Shown one piece after another: positions 32,440 through 43,995 of a stretch of 64,000 nucleotides of DNA (position 1 is its first letter; each line of letters starts with the position of its first letter). The stretch comes from Arsenophonus sp052174475 (GTDB taxonomy: Bacteria > Pseudomonadota > Gammaproteobacteria > Enterobacterales > Enterobacteriaceae): the NCBI GenBank assembly GCA_052174475.1, contig JBQMRO010000010.1, positions 1-64,000 on the forward strand. The letters are read 5' to 3'. The notes under the pieces are model-generated. The model was not told where the DNA came from and made no database searches. It saw only the letters and a program-made list of their open reading frames with translations. Both the position numbers and the translations under genes were made by a program.

Positions 32440-33345
32440 CATGATGATAAGCTTCCATTATCAGGCAACTCCAACACATAAAATTACAGCTGCTCTTCAG
32501 GCCAGAAAGAATCTATGTCTACTATAGTTAATCGCTATAGCATATTTGAACTTATCTTTGCTAACAGACAAAAACTATATGATGCTGATGATCGCAGCTA
32601 TATTCCTCATTGTTTGATGATGAGGCCATTATCCCTTAGAAGGCCTAATCATTTTCCTACAAAAACCCTTTTTCCTACCAACGACTGTTTGTAAAGTTGC
32701 ATACGAATTCCTGAACCCAGTTTGTACCTTAATCTAGCCTAGATATCAGTATTTATAGAGGTATGAAATGGGAAATCTAGCTGAAATGAGATAATGGAAA
32801 AGTTACTACGTCGAACATAAAACGTTTAAGGATACGAGTATCCTTATTTGCAGGTATATGTAATATCTTCCAAAAATGTAAATAAAACTTTACAACGCTA
32901 CTACTTTTAGTAGCTGTAGATTAAATCACGTCACTCAATAGGTTGCGTCCGTCTATACAAATCCAAGACCGCAGAAAATGAACTATGTTTCTTACATAAT
33001 TTTAACGGAGCATCTCCAATAATTATCCATTAGGTAATTAGAGACAATTATAAAGAATTTATAGACTGCCTTCTGGTCTGTAAAATGTTCAGCCACTGAA
33101 AACAGGGATTCGAGTATTTATGTACATAGCTTTGTATAAAATAACAACTTATCTCGCTGAAGAATTCTAAAACGAATGGCATAATCAACCGATTTAATCG
33201 CGTATAGAAAATGAGCCTGCAAAAGAATCATCTTAATTCTAGTTAGAAGACTTGAAATTAGTCTACATTAATATTTTTGATTATATAACTAGAAATTATG
33301 TCAATCAGTATTGATTGATAAAACTTCATTACAGTCTATAAAAAT
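32440..33345 (+). mobile_element. IS481-family relic, near full length
   Basis: The translation starts FHYQATPTHKITAALQARK (N-terminal helix-turn-helix). Next come KQKLYDADDRSYIPHCL, equivalent to KRxSVxDRSHTPHRL, and HKTFKDTSILICRYM, equivalent to HKPFKDYEPGYLHVD. ASVYTNPRPQK then matches VRIYKSKTA of the rve-type integrase core. The C-terminus up to 33340 (YNQKLCQSVLI-like) matches the reverse of 57890-58320. Frameshifts throughout. Confidence 0.76.
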
Positions 33346-33483
33346 TAGTTTTAACTTAAACTTAAATTATTCAAAAAAAAACGATACTATCGTTCGATAA
33401 CTGATAAATAAAATAAATTATTTATTTAAATATAAAAACGGGCACCAATTTTTGGCATAGTAATAGCGCCGATTTACTCGATT

Positions 33484-35829
33484 TTATTGATGTTCAAACA
33501 TCTCTTTCACCCAAGCAGGTATATCATTACTTTTGCTTTGCTGTTCATTTAAATTCAAACTCGGCTTCAATGATTGCACCCCTAGTTGACATAATGCTTT
33601 AGGATCCTCTGTCCATACTGGCAAGGTACGATATCCACTACCTGTACAATTAAAACTTCCATCAACATTCACTTGCATTTCCATAATTCCTTCTGGTGGG
33701 TGATTATCCAATGCTAATGGAGTCTGATTTTCTAAATAACGACGATATATATGTAATGCACCACTTGCGCCAGTAAGATTTGTAGGACCATTATTATCAC
33801 GACCAGCCCAAGCAATCGCCACTTCTTTACCATCAATACCGGCAAACCAACTATCTCGTAAATCATTTGTAGTTCCAGTTTTACCGGCCAAATGATATTG
33901 AGCAAACTTATTCATTAATAAATGAGATGTTCCGCGCTCAACCACTTGCTGCATGCCATAAAGTGTTAGATAAGCTGCCTGTGGAGATACTGCTCGCTCT
34001 GCAGATGGATAACTTTGATAAAGCTCACTCCCATCTTCATCAATAACAGAGCGCAATGCTGATAATGATGCTCGATTTCCACCACCACTGATTGTTTGAA
34101 ACATTTGTGCCGTTTCCATTGGTGTTAAGTTTAACGCACCTAATAACATTGCCGGTACTTTTTCAATAAAATCACTTGGCATACCAAGACGTATTAATAC
34201 CTTACTAACCTGATCTAAACCAATACTCAAGCCAATGTTTACCGTCGGAATATTCAACGAGTTAGCCAAACCATCAATCAACATAATCTGCCCTCGAAAA
34301 CGACGATCATAATTTCTTGGTTCCCATATTTGATTATCAAATTTGATAATGATTGGCTCGTCAGGTACCCAAGTATTTAAACGAAAACGGTCCGGCTCAC
34401 TTAATGCAGTAAGATAAGTCGATGGTTTAGCTAGTGAACCAATTGAACGGCGAGCATTTAACGCTCGATTAAAACCAGAATATTGTGGTTGCGAGCCACC
34501 AACCATAGCACGAATTTCACCATTAATGCGGTCAACAACCACCATTGCGCCTTCAAGATCAGGCAACTTATGTGTTTTACGTAAATAATCTATCTCGTGT
34601 TCGACAGCATTTTCAGCTGCTTGCTGCGAAACCGGATCTAAAGTAGTAAAGATCTTAGCTCCAGAAAGATTATTTACTCTATCGCCTAATTTTTCAGCTA
34701 ATTCTTGTCGAACAAACTGTATAAAGGCAGGTTGTGGTGTCAAAACATCGCTTCTTGATTTAACGCCTAAAGGACGATCACTCAGTATATTATACATTTC
34801 ATGATCGATAATTTTACGCGTTTCTAATAGCTTTAACACTAAATTTCGACGTTCAAGGGCTAGTTTAGGGTTACGCCATGGGTTATATAATGATGGTCCT
34901 TTAACCATACCAACTAATAATGCTTGTTGATCAATACTTAACTCATTGATTGGTCGACCAAAATAATAAAGACTAGAAAGAGGAAAACCCCGAATTTGAT
35001 CATCACCAGTTTGTCCTAAATAAACTTCATTTAGGTAAAGCTCAAGAATACGTTCTTTGCTATAGCGAGAATCCATTAAAATTGCCATATAAGCTTCATT
35101 AGCTTTACGTATTAATGTTCTTTCATTAGTTAAAAATAAATTTTTAACTAATTGTTGAGTTAGCGTACTGCCACCCTGAACAGTCTTACCTGCTATTAAA
35201 TTAGCAATAACCGCACGCCCAATAGAATAAATACTTACGCCATCATGCCAATAAAAATATCGGTCTTCAGTTTCAAGTAAAATTTGAACTAAAGAATCAG
35301 AAAAATCTTTTCTTGGTAAGACTAATCGTTGTTTATTATTAATAGATTGCATCATAGTAATAAGTTTAGGATCAAGTCGAAAAAAACCAAATAAACGTCC
35401 ATTTTCCATATTAGTAATATTAGTTATTCGAGTTTCTTCAAAACTTAATTTAACTAAAATCTGTCCTTCTTTTTGATCAGGAAAATAAAATAATCGACGT
35501 AATATCTCTATTGTATTATCTTTAACAATATACTCACCGGGTAAAGTAATTTTATTTACCTGTCGATATTGCATACCATCTAATAATCTAATCATTTCTT
35601 CTTTACTGTAACTCATCTCCGGTTCAAGATTAACAACTCGGCCATAAACAGCTGCCGGTAGATCCCAAACTTTACCATCAAGACGATCACTAATTTTCTG
35701 ATATAAATATATGCCATAGATACCATAGATACCAATTAACAATGACAAGACTATGGCGATTTTGATAAACAACCAAAACCAACGCCACCTATTTTTAGGT
35801 GGTTGAGACTTATTGTCTTTACTTACCAT
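33484..35829 (-). CDS. mrcB: Penicillin-binding protein 1B (bifunctional peptidoglycan synthase)
   Basis: A class A PBP that polymerises glycan strands and cross-links peptides at the inner membrane. The 781 residues compare with 844 in E. coli; the difference is mostly the short cytoplasmic tail. One membrane helix spans about residues 17-43. The UB2H region follows (about 70-150). The GT51 domain has the catalytic Glu188 in TEDRYFYWHDG, QGGSTLTQQLVKN and RKANEAYMA. The transpeptidase domain has S465-L-A-K468 in SIGSLAKP, S524-L-N526 and K650-T-G. All catalytic motifs are intact. Upstream hrpB and downstream fhu genes of the E. coli order are missing. It probably supplies much of the wall synthesis here. 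Confidence 0.96.
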   Translation of the reverse strand: MVSKDNKSQPPKNRWRWFWLFIKIAIVLSLLIGIYGIYGIYLYQKISDRLDGKVWDLPAAVYGRVVNLEPEMSYSKEEMIRLLDGMQYRQVNKITLPGEYIVKDNTIEILRRLFYFPDQKEGQILVKLSFEETRITNITNMENGRLFGFFRLDPKLITMMQSINNKQRLVLPRKDFSDSLVQILLETEDRYFYWHDGVSIYSIGRAVIANLIAGKTVQGGSTLTQQLVKNLFLTNERTLIRKANEAYMAILMDSRYSKERILELYLNEVYLGQTGDDQIRGFPLSSLYYFGRPINELSIDQQALLVGMVKGPSLYNPWRNPKLALERRNLVLKLLETRKIIDHEMYNILSDRPLGVKSRSDVLTPQPAFIQFVRQELAEKLGDRVNNLSGAKIFTTLDPVSQQAAENAVEHEIDYLRKTHKLPDLEGAMVVVDRINGEIRAMVGGSQPQYSGFNRALNARRSIGSLAKPSTYLTALSEPDRFRLNTWVPDEPIIIKFDNQIWEPRNYDRRFRGQIMLIDGLANSLNIPTVNIGLSIGLDQVSKVLIRLGMPSDFIEKVPAMLLGALNLTPMETAQMFQTISGGGNRASLSALRSVIDEDGSELYQSYPSAERAVSPQAAYLTLYGMQQVVERGTSHLLMNKFAQYHLAGKTGTTNDLRDSWFAGIDGKEVAIAWAGRDNNGPTNLTGASGALHIYRRYLENQTPLALDNHPPEGIMEMQVNVDGSFNCTGSGYRTLPVWTEDPKALCQLGVQSLKPSLNLNEQQSKSNDIPAWVKEMFEHQ

Positions 35830-36439
35830 TAGTTCCTCTTCTTTGTTCTTATAAATATCTTGATATTTATAATCATAATTATCTAACTGATTAGTTTATG
35901 AGATTTTGATTTTTATTAAAATGGCTTTTTTCTTAGATCTGTCTTAATAGGTTTTTAATTATCTTTATCAAACATAATATACAATTAATTTTTACTTATT
36001 AATTAATTTTATCTTAGCTAAAGATCTTAATCATAATTTACAGGAGTTCTTATATATCTCATTAAAATATCATCTTTATAAAAGAAAATAATAAAAATCT
36101 TTTAATATAAGTTTTATACTCTAATAATAACCGTTTTTATCATTATTAAATTTAACAAATACTATCTATGCACTAATTTATATAAAAAACAATGACTATT
36201 CATTTTAGCGATAAATATTATAGTATTGCTTTGTCTTTATCTATATCTATCGTAACTGGAGTAATTAGTAATATATCGGTTCCCACTACTAAAATTACCA
36301 AAATTTAATTAATAAAGTGTTAGAAACGTTTTTTTGCTGAAGTTATTACACTCTATAGATAAATTACTAATCATTCATTTCGCCAATAAAATTGGAATAA
36401 CAAACTTCTGTAAGACTAGAAGATATAATTTAGCATTCA
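35830..36439. other. Gene-free AT-rich region upstream of mrcB
   Basis: About 610 bases, strongly A/T-rich, holding presumably the mrcB promoter. No reading frame or IS motif recognised. Confidence 0.5.
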
Positions 36440-36880
36440 AACTAAATAATTATAAACGAAATATCTATCTAGCTTGGAATGGTTTTTAGTAAAACCATTT
36501 ATACTGTAAAAAAGAATTTTCTCTACAGAGAAATTGTCATGAAAAAGCAAACAGTAATACAGCTCAAAGAAATTTTTACTTACTTCATCCAAACGTAAAG
36601 CTGTATCTCCTTATTTAGCTTAATGATCATCTGTCGGATGATCTCTATTCATGCATTAAAGTAACTTATTTCACTTTATCATGCTCATATTCTCACATTG
36701 AATATATTATTCAATGAATGGTCGCGCTGCACCCCTATATTTATTAGGTTACAGTGATATTGTTATAAAATTCACGATTACAGAAAATATTTAACAAGTA
36801 TATTGAAAGTCCTCCGCTAAAACTATATTAGGGTAGCACCTTATGGTATGAGCAGTACAGTTATTCTGTTTTGAATATGT
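36440..36880 (+). mobile_element. IS1595-family relic, 5' part only
   Basis: The leader at 36480-36600 (ATGAAAAAGCAAACAGTAAT at 36539) is shared with 41870-42000 and 58350-58460. The zinc-ribbon region continues to about 36830, where similarity to the other copies ends. The catalytic half is missing. Confidence 0.6.
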
Positions 36881-37204
36881 TAATCCTATAAGTACTGTTT
36901 TATACTATACGATATATTAATTTTTTAGGAATTCAGCCAGGTATTTCGGAATAAATCTCCTAGAAATCGGAAACCTAGTAACTAAGGAAGAGAACACGAA
37001 ACTTCACATGTTATACTGCCTTTTTACCAAAAATACTTTTCATCCCCCCAGAAATGAATGATAACAAAAACTAAATTTTTTATTTTATTCCAAAAGAAGC
37101 ATATAGAAATATGTTTAACTCAGTCCCAAATTTTTCTTGGCATGAAAATATTATTGAATTACTATCAAATTTAATGTAGATAAAGTATCTAAGCATTTTT
37201 AATG
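36881..37204. other. Unassigned spacer between IS relics
   Basis: About 320 bases. A short piece at 36885-36930 resembles the outer left end of the IS1595 copy at 41800-41850, suggesting a second, tandem end of the element. Nothing else is recognised. Confidence 0.35.
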
Positions 37205-38010
37205 ATTCGTGAATCTGCTCTTCATTTCTAGATTAAATTTTGTTTAGCATTATAGAGGGTTAAAAGATTAAATCTCTTAGCTGTGGTTTTAGCCTTTTCA
37301 TCATTGCAGGATACTTTGCTGACAATATTTTCAAGAAAATATTAATAGATTTATTAATGTCATCACGACTTTAACTAGCTAAATCTTCTGCAGCTCTCAG
37401 CATTAACTTTTAGTTATGTGCCTTTGTGAAACGAAGATAGTACACCATTAGCTATTTTAATCTGCTGATAGCATTGTGACAAAGAGATCACGTTCTTTCA
37501 CCGAAAGAAGCACTCTATAGATTCGTAAAATAACCTGTAGGTAAAGGTTTAGCGAGTACAGTGCAGTACTAATAGTAATTATAAACGCTTTTTACACGCT
37601 TCAGATAAGGCGCTAGAAATGAGCTATTGAAGTATATTATATTGCCATTTTAACCCCCTAAACCTTAAGCACTTTAATTTTAACATCATCAATATTAGTC
37701 TGTATAGTTCGCTGTAAACAATAATCGTTATTGGCGAAGCAGATTGGCACTATTTGTCGACAAAGCGGCATTAAGGATGTTTCATAAGATCATCCATCTA
37801 TAGCTTAATCTTAAGAGCAGTAGATATCAACTCCAGGTAGAATTACAAATAAATTAATGTAATGGATGACAGGTAATATCTAGTTTCACGGATACCTATA
37901 TGGTAGACTTTTATTACATATTATCTCTCTGATGTTAAAATTATCCATGAAATTAATCAATAGGATAGCACTACCTTCAAAATTCAATACATCAGAAATA
38001 AGCATAACTC
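37205..38010 (-). mobile_element. IS256-family relic with internal deletion
   Basis: Both ends match full-length copies: the left end near 37208 resembles 42500 and 59025, and the right end AAATAAGCATAACTC is at 37997-38010. The length is only about 0.8 kb, so about 0.5 kb of the interior is gone. No frame is open. Confidence 0.68.
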
Positions 38011-38249
38011 AGTATTATCCACCTCTAGTCACGATTATCTTTGATTTTTTAGAGCTCTCAGAACTAAGCCAATTACAATGAATATAACGACATTCATGGG
38101 TATTAATAAAAACATGCTTGTCGATGAATTCATTACTTATAGAGAACCATGGATAATCCTCTCTACTTTACATCTCCTTCTTGAATAAAGATAAAGATAG
38201 CTAGAGCGATAAGACTTATCGAATGTAGACAGAATGACGATTTTCATTT

Positions 38250-39300
38250 CTCTGGAAAATACTCAGGTAATACATAAAGATGTATACTATTAAAACTAAA
38301 CAGCTTTTCAGCATTGATGACAACTGGAATAAATTTCTTAAAAACACGATGAAAGTGTTAACTTGTGAACTCATGTATCTATCAAGCAAATGTCCTGTCT
38401 GCATTACTTATTCTGGGGAGGTCTATCAGGTGCTACTGCTGCCAACTATTCTAAATTTTCTAACAGCCGTTTTTCTGCTAAACCTATAAATTAAAAAGCC
38501 TGTAGTTTATTTACATGGTTTAAAACCTACCGAACAGTAATTAGAAAAACAGATTCATATTTTACCCAACTGCAACTCATAACATATTACTTTCATTATC
38601 CCTACCTTCTTTATTTTTTTTCAAGAATAACTAGCAGCGATTTAACACTCTGTTTCTAGATGCCAGCAGGCTATATTATAGTAGTGAATACGCAAACAGG
38701 ATATTGAAATTGACATCTTCTATGCCTTACACGTTTATGGTTGATAACTCAATCAACATCGGTATGCTAATATATCTGTTACTAGTAACGGTCTGGATAT
38801 TAAACATGTTGCATGGCAGAGAATTATTTCTCAAAAAAATAGAGGTCGAAGGGATTTGCGATTTGCTTTCATCTGACTTCTTCGTCATAACTATAACCTG
38901 ATAAATCCTAGTATCTTTTTGATCTTGTAAATATCCGCACTAGGCAGAAGTGGCAGCTTCACTTAAAGCACAGTATGGATATTACTAGAAACTGCACTTT
39001 GCTAAAAAGATGATAGACGTAGCATAGAGTGAAATATCTCTGGCACTAAAACGCCATTCGTTATTTGCATTAAAATACGCATTACCAAGAGAGAGGGGGA
39101 AAGATTATAACATAATTACTATATGACCACTGGATTATCAGTACTGGTAGAAGATGATTCTGACGCAAGAAGAGATGATTGAACGCTACATTATCCATAT
39201 TTCAACTAGATATTTCAAGATAGTATCTTGTATAGTTTTGTATTGAATCATCAACAAAGAAGAGTATTATTGAAGGCATATAATACTCTGAAGATAAATG
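38250..39300 (+). mobile_element. IS91-family relic
   Basis: Pieces of a Y2-type transposase read across frames. They include LFSIDDNWNKFLKN near the start and a cysteine-rich part near 38390. HGRELFLKKIEVEGI lies at 38810-38860, equivalent to WRELFFKKxEVExIWR. AQYGYY.KLHFAKK lies near 38960-39000, and LTQEEMIERYIIHISTRYF at 39155-39215, equivalent to the family motif LSQEEMIxRYIxHIPxRHFKMVRYYGFL. A second, inverted copy lies at 53880-55140 and shares the 38290-38400 segment. Stops throughout; dead. Confidence 0.7.
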
Positions 39301-39364
39301 ATAATTAGTAAGAGATAGATAACTTTTGGTCTTCTTTTAAGAACAATTTGTTTTCCTAACTACC

Positions 39365-40070
39365 AAAAATAAATGGTTTAGTTATCTTGAACGTATGTTG
39401 AATAGCTTAACTTTATAGGAATCAACAAAATAAACAGGTGTTAATTTAAAAACAGTATCTTTAGAGAGAATCTCTTTTTTTTGCTTCAGCGGCAGCAGCC
39501 AATATAAATATACTAAGTGGCATTATTGAAATCGACGAAATATTTTTCTATAAATCCTTGAAAAGGAAGCGTTATATTTTACATAGAAAAGCTAGAAAAC
39601 ACGGGGAAAAGGAGTAAAAGAAAAGAGTGAATCTTTCTCTTAATAGCCCAAGATTAAGAAGATCATGTGAGCGATGAGATTTTTGAAGAGTTTAATGAAA
39701 AGTATAGTGATCAGCTGTTTTTTGAGCTAATCATCAATAAGAACCTATTCTTTTCTTGGATAGAGCCTAAATAGTATGAAACTTTTGCTAGTGAGTATGA
39801 AATTAGTCATCATCGTCTAATAAGATTAGTGTAACTAGAAAGTTATTGATAAGAAATTCTAAATTCAAAACATGAACAGTTATATAAGCCAATTAAAAGG
39901 ATGAATGAATAACTTCCATAGTAAAAGTTATTTTATTTATTGAATTACCTTACCTTAGAAAAGTTTGCTTGAAGCAATAACAATTGAAATGTAGAAGTTG
40001 CTATAAATTGTTCTATAAGCAGAGCAATAAGTTCTTTTTCCCAACATAACTAAATACCTATGTTGGAAGG
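39365..40070 (+). mobile_element. IS1595-family relic, C-terminal two thirds
   Basis: The IIEIDEIFFYKSLKRKRYI segment at about 39525-39580 shows the first acidic block, and lysine-rich pieces follow as in the copy at 26650. The right end has a CCAACAT/ATGTTGG hairpin at about 40038-40066, and the same end DNA appears at 14250-14275. The N-terminal part is missing; the IS91 relic precedes it. Confidence 0.7.
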
Positions 40071-40777
40071 TGACATAAACGTAAACTAGTAATTAATTTT
40101 ATGTTAAAATTTACTAAGCAACTAGTTTTATTAGTTAATTTATCGCCGAAAATAAAATTTCTGAATTACTCTTAAATATAATAATATTAGCTGGGAAATA
40201 AAATATATCGACGAAAATAGTTAAATCGAACTTATACCAAAGAAAATAGTAAATTAATTACGTTATTAACGTAATATCGAGTGTTTTACTAGAAAACAAA
40301 TTGGTTATTTTCTTAATATTATTACAATAATAGAAGAAAAATATTTACATAAATTATTCTTGATAGTCGAACTAAGCAAAAGAATAGATTTGTTCTTTAC
40401 CAGTAACTCCTACATACTGGTAAAAACATAAATAAAATGTCCGTTATAAAAACCATATTGATTTTTAATTTGTTGCATTCTTCTAGAAAATAACAATTTT
40501 AGTATTGAGATGCTTTGTTATTGATTTAAAATTTAAGAAAAATTGCCTAGTAATGGATAAAAAATACAATTCATTCAGTAAACCAGCCTAATATATCCTA
40601 TTAAAAAATTCGTTTTTACATGCAAATAAAGGCAAATAACCATACGCATTATCTTGGTATAATAAAACAAATTGTAAGAATTATTGCTAACTATAGAGTG
40701 TTCTGTTATTTATAGCGGTCTTAGTTTTTCCAATTTTAGGGGTTCTTTTGAACATTTCCTGTATAGGAGAAAGTATT
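40071..40777. other. Gene-free AT-rich region upstream of dksA
   Basis: About 700 bases with no coding pattern; E. coli sfsA and ligT, expected here, are not recognisable. The dksA promoter presumably lies in the last 150 bases. Confidence 0.5.
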
Positions 40778-41233
40778 ATGCAAGAAGGGAAAAAACCTAA
40801 AACTTCGTCATTAAGTATTCTCGCTATCGCCGGGGTAAATCCTTACCAAAAAAATCCTGGTGAAAGCTATATGAACGTCGCCCAATTAGCACATTTTAAG
40901 CGCATTCTTGAAACATGGCGAAATCAACTTAGAGATGAAGTCGACCGCACTGTAACTCATATGCAGGATGAAGCAGCAAATTTCCCTGACCCTGTTGATA
41001 GAGCGGTGCAGGAAGAGGAATTTAGCCTTGAGTTACGTAATCGCGATCGCGAACGTAAGTTGATTAAAAAAATCGAGAAAACATTAAAAAAAGTTGACAA
41101 TGAAAATTTTGGTTATTGCGAAATCTGCAGGATTGAAATTGGTATCCGTCGTTTAGAAGCTCGTCCAACAGCTGATTTATGCATTGATTGCAAAACATTA
41201 GCTGAAATGCGTGAAAAACAGATGGCGGGTTAG
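40778..41233 (+). CDS. dksA: RNA polymerase-binding transcription factor DksA
   Basis: DksA enters the RNA polymerase secondary channel and, with ppGpp, represses rRNA and activates amino-acid promoters. The 151 residues equal the E. coli length. The coiled-coil tip D71-x-x-D74-x-A76 (DPVDRA) is intact, as are the zinc ligands C114, C117, C135 and C138 (CEIC, CIDC). I choose ATG 40778 (MQEGKKP), which matches the family and is preceded by TAGGAGA; the frame is open ten codons further upstream, but from a non-ATG codon. Beside the zinc finger CEICRIEIG replaces E. coli CESCGVEIG, a mild change. Its retention with a truncated relA is of interest. Confidence 0.96.
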   Translation: MQEGKKPKTSSLSILAIAGVNPYQKNPGESYMNVAQLAHFKRILETWRNQLRDEVDRTVTHMQDEAANFPDPVDRAVQEEEFSLELRNRDRERKLIKKIEKTLKKVDNENFGYCEICRIEIGIRRLEARPTADLCIDCKTLAEMREKQMAG

Positions 41234-41273
41234 CTAATAACCATTACATCGTAAAATATGGTACATAAAAATA

Positions 41274-41299
41274 CTTTTATTTTTTTAAAATAAAAGAGT
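41274..41299 (+). terminator. Weak A/T hairpin after dksA
   Basis: CTTTTATTTT at 41274-41283 pairs with AAAATAAAAG at 41287-41296, 40 bases after the dksA stop. The stem is almost all A-T, and no separate T run follows, so it is only a possible terminator. Confidence 0.3.
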
Positions 41300-41320
41300 A
41301 ATTCAATGATTACTAACATT

Positions 41321-41421
41321 CCACCCTACATAAGACGCCTTACACCTATGAGGCCAAACAAGCTCTCTCTATTTTAGAGAGTTAGTTACAGTGATTGGTA
41401 GGGTGGTACCCCCACACCCTA
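41321..41421 (+). other. Structured element with alternative pairing
   Basis: A G/C-rich island in A/T DNA. CCACCCTAC at 41321-41329 can pair perfectly with GTAGGGTGG at 41398-41406. The same TAGGGTG (41399-41405) can instead pair with CACCCTA at 41415-41421. A third hairpin, CTCTCT and AGAGAG, lies between at about 41363-41382. The two long stems exclude each other, as in attenuators. I recognise no known RNA family, and no intact gene follows for 2.5 kb. Confidence 0.35.
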
Positions 41422-41789
41422 TCTACAAAAATCAAGAGAAGTTATATTGTCAGGATCAATAACACTGATAGCACTAAATAAGTGCTAAATGCTTCTTCTC
41501 ACATTTTAAAAACTTTAAACCATCATCATTTAAATATTAAAATGGTAAATATACCTATCAGGTATATACTATTATATTTTAAATCAAATAAATCAGTGTC
41601 ATGGTTGCTACTTTTCTTTTATACGCTAACCTATTAACACTACTGGTAGTTATTACGACACAGATTATCACAAGATTAGTTTATCTTATTCTACATCATC
41701 ATTAATGATGATAATATAGTAAAAATCAATTTATGTTTTCTATAATTAGAACGTAACTCGCTATGTGTTAGCGGCATAGCAAACCTTCT
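41422..41789. other. Gene-free spacer
   Basis: About 370 bases of A/T-rich DNA without a supported feature. Confidence 0.5.
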
Positions 41790-42496
41790 TTGCAAACCTT
41801 TATAATCTGAGTACTGCTTTACACTCTATGGTATGTTAATTTCTATTTATGTTGGAGAAAGGTTGTTAGTAGAAACTACTTATACTGTGAGAAGGATTTT
41901 TCCTACAGAGATTCTTATGACAAAGCAAGCAGTCATATAGATCAAAAAAATTTTTTTTCTTATTTCCTAATAAAATAAAGATGCATATCATTAGTTGCCT
42001 CGATAATAATTTGCTGGATAGATATCGATTCATACATTGAAGAAACTCATTTCACTTCATCACTGCTCATGTTATCACAGTGAATATATTATCCGCTAGG
42101 TGATCCACTTCCCTATCTATCACCACATTTATTAGTATTACTGCAATATAATTGCAAAATATCCTAATTACAAAAAAAAGATTAAATAAAATCTTACTGG
42201 AAGTGTTCTGCTGAAACTACATTACAAGAATAAATAGTTAAGTTATCTTCGATGTATATTGAATAGGCTGACTTTACGGGGAGTCAGTGAAAAACAGGGG
42301 GGTTTATCTGAAAACAGAGTTTATATGGTGTTACTGATTCTTTAGTTCACGGTGATGACTAATTTAAATAAACTAAGTGAATTTTAAAATCAAAAAACAT
42401 TTTTTCGTATAAATTAATTTAAAATTAAACAACTCTACTCCATAGAGTTATTAGAAAATTTAATGTATGACAGTACAACTCAGCTCTGATGTTTCG
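41790..42496 (+). mobile_element. IS1595-family relic, N-terminal half
   Basis: The leader and zinc-ribbon region (41870-42180) parallel the copies at 36440 and 58330. At about 42240-42380 the translation resembles SDVY.IG.ADFTGSQ, equivalent to the helical region before the DDE domain. It runs into an IS256 copy at 42497 and loses its catalytic half there. Confidence 0.66.
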
Positions 42497-43815
42497 TAAA
42501 CATATTCTCTATTATTAAATTAGAGTTTATTTACAATAATTAGGAGTCAGTAGGTGAAAATTCCTTTATCCGGCTCCATATTTTCTGAGCAAACTGGACA
42601 ACTTAAATACCATCGAATGGTTGTTTTTCGAACTACTGTGCTTCGCACATCAGATTTATAACTTTACTATAACAAAAACTGATTCAATCCAAACTTGTCG
42701 TTCTTATGATGTTAGTATTGACAGGGAGAAATAGAATGCTAGAAGTTCTTTTTTACTTATTCTTCAATATCCTCATAGCTGAATAATACGCTGAAAACTT
42801 TACTAACAAAATATCTAGAGATTTATTAACGACATCACGCTCTCTTTTACTAGCTAAATCTCCTGCAGTTCAAGTTTTAACTTTTAGTTATATCCTTTGG
42901 ACAATGAATCAAAGATATCAGCTATTTTTTGTAGCTAATGGCATTAGCGCTACATGTCCAGGAATATTTTTAGCATTGCATTTTAATAATCAATGGTATA
43001 GTTTTATGTAACAAGCCTGGGAGATATAGTTAAGTTAGGTGCTTGCATGGCATTAAGGAATTACCACAGTTTACTACTTCTAACTATCAATAAGAATCTT
43101 TGAGCGCAACGCGCTCACTACGTTTATGTGTAGTGTCATCAGTAATAACTACTCCTAAGGAAAGGAGATAAGCTTGCATAATAGGGACAAGGTTTATACC
43201 ATCAGCATAAAATAAATATAGTTTACATTCCTAAATTACGCAAATACAATTAACAATTCTTTCAAGGCATTGCTGTTTTAATCTGCTGATAATGTTCCAA
43301 AGAGCATGTGCTTTTTACTAAGAATCGCCATTGAGTTTTATAAAAATCAGCGGCAAGAAAATAGATAACAGTTACACAGTTATGGTAACAACTCTTCGCG
43401 CTTTTGCACACGTCAGATAATGTGGTAAACAAGTAGTTGTTGAAGCATATTTCTTTACTGTTACAATTCCCTTAATCTTAAGCACTTTAATCTAAACGTC
43501 GCCAATAGCAGATTATATGATTCGTTATAGCAAACATCCGTTACGAACGATAATATAACAGATTCGACAAGGCGGAGTTGAGTATATTAAGCAACATGGA
43601 TTCGAGCTCCGTATTAACAAGCGATACCTATCAGCATTTTAGTAGAATTATAGATAAGTTCATGAAATGGATTACTGTAATATCTAGTTTTACAAATACA
43701 TGTTAAGGTGAACTTTTCATGATACATCATCTCTCTGTTGTTGAAATCATTAACGAAATCAATCAGCAGGATATGTAATTCTCTCTGAGAAAACTCTATA
43801 CACCAAAAATAATCA
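42497..43815 (-). mobile_element. IS256-family relic, full length
   Basis: About 1.32 kb, the family's normal size, with both ends recognisable against 14935-16285 and 59020-60000. No frame of useful length is open. It lies inside or against the IS1595 relic on its left, in opposite orientation. Confidence 0.73.
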
Positions 43816-43844
43816 TAATTACGATTAACCTATCTAAGTTAGAA

Positions 43845-43869
43845 ACTAGGCCAGAACTTCTGGCCTAGT
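43845..43869 (-). terminator. Hairpin with a 12-bp stem, probable terminator of the lipoprotein gene
   Basis: ACTAGGCCAGAA at 43845-43856 pairs perfectly with TTCTGGCCTAGT at 43858-43869. Read on the minus strand it lies just downstream of the lipoprotein gene and is followed by TTTCTAACTT. It is the most G/C-rich stem in the area. Confidence 0.55.
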
Positions 43870-43995
43870 CAAATTAAAGTAAGTATATAAAGAATAATAT
43901 TCTTATATTAATGGTCTTTAATAAAATTAATTTTAAATAAATTTCTTTTGCTCCATTAAGTTAATTGAATTTTATTATTTTTGTAGTTGAAAATT

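Noticed and set aside
38216..38404. Open frame of 62 codons on the minus strand and its partner at 54928-55134
   Set aside because: The two look similar in sequence and could be taken as a repeated small gene, but both are the antisense strand of the IS91 transposase N-terminus.
41321..41421. The structured block after dksA as a tRNA, 4.5S RNA or tmRNA
   Set aside because: No anticodon arm, T arm or conserved 4.5S or tmRNA core is present; left as an unassigned structured element.
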